Shown here: piece by piece, positions 1 to 5,254 of the stretch | How positions within the stretch are numbered: position 1 is the first letter of the stretch | How the letters are laid out: every line of letters begins with the position of its first letter | From: Thermomonas sp. | Lineage (GTDB): Bacteria; Pseudomonadota; Gammaproteobacteria; Xanthomonadales; Xanthomonadaceae | Assembly (NCBI GenBank): GCA_024711415.1 | Contig: JANJSW010000312.1 | Location: 1 to 5,254 of the forward strand | DNA: 5,254 nucleotides | Direction: 5' to 3' | The notes under the pieces: model-generated | Told to the model about the DNA's origin: nothing | Database searches by the model: none | The model's input: only the letters and a program-made list of their open reading frames with translations | Made by a program: the position numbers and the translations under genes

Positions 1-1001
1 TCGAGCTGTTCCTGCACGTCGCCGAACTGGACAAGGACACCTTCGAAACCCAGGTCGCGCTCGGCCATCTGTTCCGCCGACGAGGTGAAGTCGATCGCGC
101 GATCCGCCTGCACCAGGCCCTGGCGCAACGGCCGGACCTGAGCGACCTGCAGAAGATCCAGGCGCTGTCCGCGCTGGGCGAGGACTACATGCGTGCCGGG
201 CTGCTGGACCGGGCCGAGACCGTGTTCACCGACCTGGCCCAGCTTGACCAGCGCGCTCCACAGGCGCTGCGGCACCTGATCGGCATTTACCAGTCGGAAC
301 GCGATTGGGAAAAGGCGATCGGCAACGCGACCCGTTTCGAGGAAGTGTCGGGCGAACCGATGGGCAAGCTGATCGGCCAGTTCGAATGCGAGCTGGCCGA
401 TCGCCATCGCGCCAATGGCGAGATCGAGGCGGCGCGCGCGGCGCTGGTGCGGGCCTACGCTGCCGATCCCGCGTCCGTGCGCGCCGGCATCGCCGAAGGC
501 CGCATCGAGGCCGAGGCGGGCAACCCGCAGGGCGCGATCCGTGCGCTGGAGCGGGCGGCGCGGCACGACCCGGAATATCTGCCGGTGATCCTGCCGATGT
601 TGCTGGAGAACTACATCCGCGCCGGTGAGCGCAGCGGCGCGCGCGCTTTCCTGAGCGAGATGTGCGAGCACTACCGCGGCATCGCGCCGGTGCTGGCGTT
701 GACCCGGATGGTCGAGACGGAAGAGGGTGTGAGCGCGGCCCGGCGTTTCCTGGCCGAGCAGCTCAAGGACCGACCCTCGGTGCGCGGCGAAGCGGCGCTG
801 ATCGATCTCAGCCTCGCCGACCGGGCCGACGCCGAAGCGACCCTGCACGATCTCAAGCTGGTCACCGACCAGCTGCTGGTGCGCAACCCCAGTTACCGCT
901 GCAACCGCTGCGGTTTCGGCGCACGCAGCCACCACTGGCAATGCCCGAGCTGCAAGGAGTGGGGCACGGTGAAGCCGCTGCTGAACTATGCGGTGGTTTG
1001 A
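1..1001 (+). CDS. lapB: Lipopolysaccharide assembly protein B (LapB/YciM), 5'-truncated by the window edge
   Basis: The reading frame is open from base 3, with no start in view, and ends at TGA 999-1001. It gives 332 visible residues; E. coli LapB has about 389, so roughly 55-60 N-terminal residues (membrane anchor and first TPRs) lie upstream. Visible residues about 16-44, 53-82 and 87-117 are helical TPR-like repeats with the A/G-L-G and DRA/EKA patterns, and further degenerate repeats follow. The C-terminus is a rubredoxin-like zinc ribbon with Cys codons at 900, 909, 942 and 951 (CxxC, 10 residues, CxxC), 15 residues before the end. This spacing matches E. coli LapB as I recall it. Known role of the family: an inner-membrane-anchored cytoplasmic adaptor that promotes FtsH-mediated degradation of LpxC, so balancing LPS against phospholipid. 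An internal ATG at 189 falls inside a TPR and is not the true start. The next gene overlaps its 3' end. Confidence 0.93.
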   Translation, partial: ELFLHVAELDKDTFETQVALGHLFRRRGEVDRAIRLHQALAQRPDLSDLQKIQALSALGEDYMRAGLLDRAETVFTDLAQLDQRAPQALRHLIGIYQSERDWEKAIGNATRFEEVSGEPMGKLIGQFECELADRHRANGEIEAARAALVRAYAADPASVRAGIAEGRIEAEAGNPQGAIRALERAARHDPEYLPVILPMLLENYIRAGERSGARAFLSEMCEHYRGIAPVLALTRMVETEEGVSAARRFLAEQLKDRPSVRGEAALIDLSLADRADAEATLHDLKLVTDQLLVRNPSYRCNRCGFGARSHHWQCPSCKEWGTVKPLLNYAVV

Positions 1002-1974
1002 GCCGGTACTGCTGGCGGCTGCAGCCTTCGCGATTTCGGGTTTCGGCACCGTTTGGGCGCGCGCGCACGCGCGCAGCCGCGGGTTGATGGACCTGCCCGG
1101 CGAACGCCGCAGCCACGTCGTGCCCACCCCGCGTGGTGGCGGCGTCGGCATTGCGCTTGCGGGGCTGTGTGCCTGCGGATGGCTGGCCTGGACCCGCGAC
1201 AGCGGATGGATGTGGATCGGTGGCGGCCTTGCGCTGGTGGCCAGCGTCGGCTGGTGGGATGACCATCGCCCGCTGCCCGCCTGGCCGCGCCTGCTGGCCC
1301 ACCTCGTGGCTGGTGCCTGCCTGGCGGCAGGCTTGTTGGCGCTGAGTGCATCGGCAGCGGCGGCAGTGGCGGCGCTGCTGCTGGTGCCGGTGCTGGTGAA
1401 CGTGTGGAATTTCATCGATGGCATTGATGGCCTCGCCACCAGCCAGGCACTGCTGGCCGCGCTGGCGTTCGGCTGGGTGCTGGATGGGGCGGGCCGGCTG
1501 CTGGCGCTGATGCTGGCGGCCGCCTGCTGCGGCTTCCTGCCATTCAACCTGCCGAAGGCGCGGATCTTCCTCGGCGACATCGGCAGCGGGGCGCTGGGAT
1601 ACCTGCTGGCGGCACTGGTCGCCATCGGCCTGTCCAGCGGTTCGACCGGATGGTGGCCGCTCTTGCTGCTGCCGGTGGCCAGCTGTCTGATCGATGCCGG
1701 GCTGACCCTGGCCGGACGCGTGGTTCGCGGCGAGCGATGGTGGCAGCCGCACGTCCAGCATCTCTACCAGCGGTTGGCGCGAAGCCTTGGGCATCCGCGG
1801 GTTACGCTTGGCTACGCAGGATGGACGGCGCTGTCGATCGGGATCATGCTAGGCCTTTACCGGGCACCTGAAGGTTGGGCCCGGGCCGGTACGGCGGCCT
1901 TCTTCGGCCTGTCGATGGTTGCATGGCGCGGCCTGCATCGCAGGCTTGGAAACGCAAGCGAAGGAACCGTTTGA
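988..1974 (+). CDS. Polyprenyl-phosphate sugar-1-phosphate transferase, WbpL/WecA/MraY superfamily
   Basis: A 328-residue, very hydrophobic protein with about 10-11 predicted membrane segments. The superfamily motifs are in order: a first cytoplasmic loop DLPGERRSHVVPTPRGGG (residues 35-52), the Asp pair in WWDDHRP (D91, D92), NFIDGIDGLA (141-150), FLGDIGSG (194-201, D197), and a late loop HVQHLYQRL (255-263) resembling the HxxHxYQ loop of WbpL-type enzymes. The family transfers a sugar-1-phosphate (usually HexNAc-1-P) from a UDP-sugar to undecaprenyl phosphate at the cytoplasmic face of the inner membrane, starting O-antigen, enterobacterial common antigen or exopolysaccharide units. MraY itself is unlikely because there is no peptidoglycan gene context and the late loop is of WbpL type. 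The next gene is a WbpM-like dehydratase, so its product or a derivative is a plausible donor; the exact sugar is not known. The start ATG at 988 lies inside lapB (14-base overlap) without a good Shine-Dalgarno sequence, suggesting translational coupling. Confidence 0.88.
   Translation: MRWFEPVLLAAAAFAISGFGTVWARAHARSRGLMDLPGERRSHVVPTPRGGGVGIALAGLCACGWLAWTRDSGWMWIGGGLALVASVGWWDDHRPLPAWPRLLAHLVAGACLAAGLLALSASAAAAVAALLLVPVLVNVWNFIDGIDGLATSQALLAALAFGWVLDGAGRLLALMLAAACCGFLPFNLPKARIFLGDIGSGALGYLLAALVAIGLSSGSTGWWPLLLLPVASCLIDAGLTLAGRVVRGERWWQPHVQHLYQRLARSLGHPRVTLGYAGWTALSIGIMLGLYRAPEGWARAGTAAFFGLSMVAWRGLHRRLGNASEGTV
1961..1966 (+). promoter_or_regulatory. Ribosome binding site that fixes the dehydratase start
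   Basis: AAGGAA lies 7 bases before the ATG at 1974. It sits inside the last codons of the upstream transferase gene, whose TGA (1972-1974) shares its final A with the start codon (TGATG). This arrangement favours 1974 over in-frame upstream ATGs such as 1875, which would add 33 residues overlapping the transferase by about 100 bases and unlike the family N-terminus. Confidence 0.72.
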
Positions 1975-3881
1975 TGAGTGGATGGAAGGATCGCCTGAGG
2001 CACCGCCTGCCGCGCATGGCGGTGGTGGGACACGATCTTGCGATGGTGTGGGTCTGCTGGCAGGGGCTTCATTACCTGCGCTATGCGCTGCAGCCGACGC
2101 CGCTGGACCTCGCGCCGTTTTCCAGTACGGTCGCCATCGTGCTGGTCGCGCAGGGACTGGTGTCCTGGCGAGTCGGCCTGTACCGGGGGCTGTGGCGTTT
2201 TGCCAGCGTCCCCGACCTGCTCAACATCTTCAAGGCCAGCGTGCTGGGATTGCTGGCAGTGGTGGTCGGGCTGTTCTTCTACAGCCGGTTGGACCTGGTG
2301 TCGCGCGCGGCGCTGCTGCTGTATCCATTCGTGCTGACGGTGCTGCTGGGCGCGCCGCGGCTGATCTTCCGCGCCTGGAAAGACCACAGCCTGCAGCAGG
2401 CGGCCGACGGTGCGGAGCGGGTGTTGATCCTCGGCGCGGGCCAGGCCGGCGAGGCGCTGGTGCGCGACTTGCGCCGGCTCGGGCGCTATGACCCGATCGG
2501 TTTCCTGGACGATGCGGCATCGCTGCGCGGCACTCGGCTGCATGGCTTGCCGGTGCTGGGCAGGATTCCGGAGGTGGCGCGGATCGCCAAGGAAACCGGC
2601 GCCCAGCTGCTGGTGATCGCGATGCCCTCGATCGACGCGACGGTCATGCGCCGGGTGATCGCGCTATGCGAGGAGAGCCACGTGCCGTTCCGCACCGTGC
2701 CGCGGCTCGCGGACGTGCTGGAGGGGCGCTCGCTGCCCGGGCAGCTGAAGGAAGTTGCAATCGAGGACCTGCTTGGCAGGCAGCCGCGCAGCCCGGACTG
2801 GAAGGCGATCCGCGGCTGGTTGGGTGGACGTTCGGTCCTGGTGACCGGGGCCGGCGGTTCGATCGGATCCGAATTGTGTCGCCAGTGCGCGCGCCACGGC
2901 GCCAAGCGCATCGCGCTGGTCGAGATCGACGAGCTGGCGCTGCTGACCATCACTGCGGAGCTGCGTCGCGACTTCCCCGGCATCGACTGCATCCCGGTAT
3001 TGGGCGACTGCGGAGACCAGGCGGTCATCGCCCATGCATTGAGGCTGGTGGAACCGGAGGCGGTGTTCCATGCCGCCGCCTACAAGCAGGTGCCGCTGCT
3101 GCAAGGTCAGCTGCGCGAGGCGGTGCGCAACAACGCGCTGGCCACGCATGTGGTTGCCAAGGCCAGCCGCGAGGCGAATGTCGGCACCTTCGTGCTGGTG
3201 TCCACCGACAAGGCGGTGGATCCGGTGAACGTGCTGGGCGCGACCAAGCGGCTGGCCGAAATGGCCTGCCAGGCGCTGGTGGATGCGCGCTCCACCCGCA
3301 TGGTGACGGTGCGCTTCGGCAACGTGCTGGATTCCGCTGGCAGCGTGGTGCCGCTGTTCCGCGAACAGATCCGCCGCGGTGGTCCGGTAACGGTCACCGA
3401 CCCGGACGTGACGCGCTACTTCATGACCATCCCCGAAGCCTGTCTGCTGATCCTGCAGGCCGCGTCGATCGGCGCGCAGCAGGCGGTTTACACGCTGGAC
3501 ATGGGCGAGCCGGTGCCGATCCGGGTGCTCGCCGAGCAGATGATCCGGTTGGCCGGCAAACAGCCGGGCAAGGATGTGGTGATCGAGTACATTGGCCTGC
3601 GTCCCGGTGAGCGCCTGCACGAAACCCTGTTCCATGCCGACGAGCGCTACAGCAGCACCATCTATCCGGACATTCTGCAGGCCGAACCACGCGCGGTGAT
3701 GCAGGAACGGGTCGCGCATGCGCTGGAAGGCCTGTGGGCCGGCGTGCGCGCCTATGATCTTGATGCCCTGGCGCAAGCGCTGCGCGAAGCGGTGCCGGAG
3801 TTCACCCCGGTCGAGGAAGAGATCGGTGCTCGCCAAGCCACCGTGGTGGTGTTTCCCGGCCGGCGCGCCAAAGCGCGGTAA
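1974..3881 (+). CDS. Membrane-bound nucleotide-sugar 4,6-dehydratase, WbpM/CapD/FlaA1 type
   Basis: A 635-residue protein from the chosen start, a usual length for the large membrane members of this family. About four hydrophobic segments occupy residues 15-35, 50-68, 86-104 and 112-128. A first Rossmann domain follows with LGAGQAGEA (153-161), then the SDR extended domain with NAD-binding TGAGGSIGSE (291-300), HAAAYKQVPL (366-375), STDKAVDP (410-417), NVLGATKR (419-426), RYFMTIPEA (481-489) and GLRPGERLHE (541-550). The family converts UDP-GlcNAc to the 4-keto-6-deoxy intermediate used for FucNAc, QuiNAc or bacillosamine-type sugars of O-antigen and capsule. The Ser, Asp-Lys and final Lys (K425) of the active site are present, but the position that is Tyr in small enzymes and Met in WbpM is Leu421 here. 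The gene is in an apparent operon with the priming transferase (one-base overlap) and 23 bases before galU. Substrate is inferred from family only. Confidence 0.9.
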   Translation: MSGWKDRLRHRLPRMAVVGHDLAMVWVCWQGLHYLRYALQPTPLDLAPFSSTVAIVLVAQGLVSWRVGLYRGLWRFASVPDLLNIFKASVLGLLAVVVGLFFYSRLDLVSRAALLLYPFVLTVLLGAPRLIFRAWKDHSLQQAADGAERVLILGAGQAGEALVRDLRRLGRYDPIGFLDDAASLRGTRLHGLPVLGRIPEVARIAKETGAQLLVIAMPSIDATVMRRVIALCEESHVPFRTVPRLADVLEGRSLPGQLKEVAIEDLLGRQPRSPDWKAIRGWLGGRSVLVTGAGGSIGSELCRQCARHGAKRIALVEIDELALLTITAELRRDFPGIDCIPVLGDCGDQAVIAHALRLVEPEAVFHAAAYKQVPLLQGQLREAVRNNALATHVVAKASREANVGTFVLVSTDKAVDPVNVLGATKRLAEMACQALVDARSTRMVTVRFGNVLDSAGSVVPLFREQIRRGGPVTVTDPDVTRYFMTIPEACLLILQAASIGAQQAVYTLDMGEPVPIRVLAEQMIRLAGKQPGKDVVIEYIGLRPGERLHETLFHADERYSSTIYPDILQAEPRAVMQERVAHALEGLWAGVRAYDLDALAQALREAVPEFTPVEEEIGARQATVVVFPGRRAKAR

Positions 3882-3892
3882 CACACGCCCTG

Positions 3893-3904
3893 TAGAATCA
3901 GCGG
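3893..3904 (+). promoter_or_regulatory. Candidate -10 element placing galU transcription start at its ATG
   Basis: TAGAAT at 3893-3898 matches five of six bases of the sigma-70 -10 consensus TATAAT and is preceded by TG. Six bases separate it from the A of the galU ATG at 3905, which is the usual distance to a transcription start. No Shine-Dalgarno sequence is visible in the 23-base gap, which fits a leaderless message. The region 16-18 bases upstream (around 3869-3876) has no convincing -35 hexamer, so this is tentative; read-through from the upstream genes could also express galU. Confidence 0.35.
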
Positions 3905-4816
3905 ATGCCGAATCCGAATGCAGTGCGCCGCATCCGCAAGGCGGTGTTCCCGGTCGCAGGTCTGGGAACCCGCTTCCTTCCCGCCACCAAGACCGTCCCC
4001 AAGGAGATGTTGCCGATCGTCGATCGGCCGCTGATCCAGTACGCCGTCGACGAGGCCATCGCCGCCGGTTGCGACACCTTGATCTTCGTCACCAACCGCT
4101 ACAAGCACGCGGTGGCCGACTATTTCGACAAGGCCTACGAGCTAGAACAGAAGCTGGAGAAAGCGGGGAAGCGGGACCAGCTGGCGCTGATCCGCAACGT
4201 TCTCCCGGAAGGCGTGCGTGCGGTGTTCGTCACCCAGGCCGAGGCACTGGGACTGGGGCATGCGGTGCTGTGCGCCAAGCCGGTGGTGGGCGACGAGCCG
4301 TTCGCGGTGCTGCTGCCGGACGACCTGATCTGGAGCAAGGGCGACGGCGCACTCAAGCAGATGGCCGACCACGCCCAAGCCACCGGCGGCAGCGCGGTGG
4401 CGGTGCAGGATGTCCCCCGCGAGCAGACCGGCAGCTACGGCATCGTGGCCACCGACGCCTTCGAGGGCCAGGGTGGCCGCATCCGCCAGATCGTGGAGAA
4501 ACCGAGCCCGGAGCAGGCCCCCAGCAACCTTGCCGTGGTCGGGCGCTACATCCTCACCCCGGCCATCTTCGGCCTGCTGGAAACCACCCAGAAGGGCACC
4601 GGGGGCGAGATCCAGCTGACCGATGCGATCGCCGCGCTGCTGGAGAAGGAGCGTGTCGATGCCTTCCGTTTCCGCGGTACGCGCTTCGACTGCGGCACCC
4701 ACATCGGCCTGATCGAGGCCACCATCCGCTACGCGCTGGATAACGAGAAGCTCAGCGATGCGGCGCGCGAACTGATGCAGAACGCGCTGGGCGAAATGGG
4801 CGTGATCGAAACCTGA
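3905..4816 (+). CDS. galU: UTP--glucose-1-phosphate uridylyltransferase (GalU)
   Basis: A 303-residue cytoplasmic nucleotidyltransferase, a normal length for GalU, that makes UDP-glucose and pyrophosphate from UTP and glucose-1-phosphate. The N-terminal nucleotide-binding signature is clear: FPVAGLGTRFLPATKTVPKE (residues 15-34), followed by LPIVDRPLIQYAVDEAI. Further family motifs are QAEALGLGHAVLCA (111-124), LPDDLIW (137-143, with the metal-binding Asp region), VEKP (197-200), GRYIL (213-217), GGEIQLTDAI (233-242) and FDCGTHIG (261-268). Many GalU proteins carry Lys in the CGxKxG motif where this one has His266. The first eight or so residues before RRIRKAVFP look like a non-conserved tail; the ATG at 3905 is the only ATG that fits, with GTG at 3923 as an alternative. 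UDP-glucose feeds LPS core, exopolysaccharide and UDP-glucuronate, which fits the preceding polysaccharide genes. Confidence 0.96.
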   Translation: MPNPNAVRRIRKAVFPVAGLGTRFLPATKTVPKEMLPIVDRPLIQYAVDEAIAAGCDTLIFVTNRYKHAVADYFDKAYELEQKLEKAGKRDQLALIRNVLPEGVRAVFVTQAEALGLGHAVLCAKPVVGDEPFAVLLPDDLIWSKGDGALKQMADHAQATGGSAVAVQDVPREQTGSYGIVATDAFEGQGGRIRQIVEKPSPEQAPSNLAVVGRYILTPAIFGLLETTQKGTGGEIQLTDAIAALLEKERVDAFRFRGTRFDCGTHIGLIEATIRYALDNEKLSDAARELMQNALGEMGVIET

Positions 4817-4846
4817 CTCTCCGCCACGGCCAGCGGCTGCCCATGC

Positions 4847-4874
4847 GAAAACGGCGCCGCAAGGCGCCGTTTTC
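4847..4874. terminator. Bidirectional rho-independent terminator between galU and the thiolase gene
   Basis: A perfect 12-base-pair inverted repeat: GAAAACGGCGCC (4847-4858), loop GCAA (4859-4862), GGCGCCGTTTTC (4863-4874). The stem core is seven G-C pairs, flanked by an A tract on the left and TTTT (4870-4873) on the right. It therefore reads as hairpin plus U tract on either strand. On the plus strand the loop is a GNRA tetraloop, which is stabilising. It sits 30 bases after the galU stop and 15 bases from the stop of the convergent thiolase gene, as expected for a shared terminator. Confidence 0.88.
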
Positions 4875-4889
4875 CGTTCCAGCCGGCGG

Positions 4890-5254
4890 TCAGAGCGCTT
4901 CGAAAATCCCCGCTGCGCCCATGCCGGTGCCGATGCACATCGTCACCATGCCGTACTTCTGCTGGCGTCGGCGCAGGCCGTGGACAATCGTGGCGGTACG
5001 CACCGCACCGGTCGCGCCCAGCGGGTGGCCCAGGGCGATCGCGCCGCCCAGCGGATTGACCTTGGCCGGGTCCAGCCCGCAGTCGTTGATCACCGCCAGC
5101 GACTGCGCGGCAAAGGCTTCGTTGAGCTCGATCCAGTCCAGCTGGTCCTGGTTCAGCCCGGCCTGCCTGAGCGCCTTCGGGATCGCCGCGATCGGGCCGA
5201 TGCCCATCACTTCCGGGCGCACGCCGGCCACGCTGAAGCTGACGAAGCGCGCCA
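4890..5254 (-). CDS. fadA: Acetyl-CoA C-acyltransferase (thiolase), C-terminal part; 5' end outside window
   Basis: The minus-strand frame is open from the right edge (reading [20 protein letters not shown]) to TGA at 4892-4890. About 121 residues of the C-terminal thiolase domain are visible, out of a usual 390-400. GTG at 5231 is internal, since the conserved sequence continues upstream of it. The catalytic motifs are present: NEAFAAQ, the His motif [14 protein letters not shown] and the C-terminal Cys motif [10 protein letters not shown], whose Cys is the proton-transfer residue. The nucleophilic Cys of the N-terminal domain lies beyond the window. The family cleaves 3-ketoacyl-CoA with CoA in beta-oxidation, or runs the reverse condensation of acetyl-CoA. 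The tail resembles FadA-type 3-ketoacyl-CoA thiolases more than PhaA biosynthetic ones, but the distinction is not certain from this fragment. The gene is convergent with galU and shares its terminator. Confidence 0.9.
   Translation of the reverse strand, partial: ARFVSFSVAGVRPEVMGIGPIAAIPKALRQAGLNQDQLDWIELNEAFAAQSLAVINDCGLDPAKVNPLGGAIALGHPLGATGAVRTATIVHGLRRRQQKYGMVTMCIGTGMGAAGIFEAL

Noticed and set aside
1057..1075. Alternating purine-pyrimidine run (GCGCGC type) with Z-DNA potential
   Set aside because: It encodes Ala-Arg-Ala-His-Ala-Arg in the transferase loop and such runs are common in DNA of this GC content; no sign of a separate function.
862..1794. Open frame of 310 codons on the minus strand
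   Set aside because: Antisense to the membrane transferase, low-complexity Gln/Arg/Ala composition and no family motifs; a codon-bias shadow.
1875..1973. Upstream in-frame start for the dehydratase
   Set aside because: It would overlap the transferase by 100 bases and add a non-hydrophobic, Arg-rich 33-residue leader unlike the family, while the ATG at 1974 has AAGGAA at 7 bases.
2664..3884. Long open frame of about 400 codons on the minus strand
   Set aside because: It lies wholly antisense to the well-conserved dehydratase gene, its composition (rich in His, Arg, Gln) is that of a mirrored high-GC frame, and it shows no recognisable domain.
3718..4743. Open frame of 341 codons on the plus strand overlapping the dehydratase end and galU
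   Set aside because: It is an out-of-frame Arg/Gly/Ala-rich reading of galU, whose true frame carries all expected motifs.
4892..4930. CIGTGMG instead of CxGGG in the thiolase Cys motif
   Set aside because: Variation at these Gly positions occurs in functional FadA-type thiolases (E. coli FadA reads CIGLGQG as I recall), so it is not evidence of inactivity.

Overview
The window is high-GC DNA that is almost fully coding. The gene content and order point to a gammaproteobacterium of the Xanthomonadaceae/Lysobacteraceae type: a LapB with its C-terminal zinc ribbon, followed by a WbpL-like priming glycosyltransferase, a large membrane-bound WbpM/CapD-type nucleotide-sugar dehydratase and GalU. 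The taxonomic call rests on recalled similarity of the proteins and their order, not on a search.

Layout: four genes run rightwards. (1) The 3' part of lapB (to 1001) enters from the left edge. (2) An integral-membrane polyprenyl-phosphate sugar-1-phosphate transferase (988-1974) overlaps lapB by 14 bases. (3) A WbpM/CapD-like dehydratase (start taken at 1974, end 3881) overlaps gene 2 by one base in a TGATG junction. (4) galU (3905-4816) follows after 23 bases, with a promoter-like TAGAAT placed so that its transcript may begin at or near the start codon. A strong GC hairpin with A and T tracts on its two sides (4847-4874) closes the cluster. It is symmetrical, so it probably also ends transcription of the gene arriving from the right on the minus strand, the 3' end of a fadA-type thiolase (4890-5254).

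The four rightward genes form a coherent envelope-polysaccharide block. LapB controls how much lipid A is made by promoting LpxC turnover. The membrane transferase and the dehydratase would respectively start an undecaprenyl-linked O-antigen or exopolysaccharide unit and make its amino-sugar precursor. GalU makes UDP-glucose for LPS core and polysaccharide. The thiolase belongs to fatty-acid beta-oxidation and appears unrelated apart from sharing the terminator.

I saw no mobile elements, CRISPR arrays, tRNA or rRNA genes, and no gene-free stretch longer than about 75 bases. Nothing here looks like a wholly new system. The points most worth checking are a Leu at the SDR catalytic Tyr/Met position of the dehydratase, the possible leaderless galU start, and the tight coupling of an LPS regulator to O-antigen-type synthesis genes.
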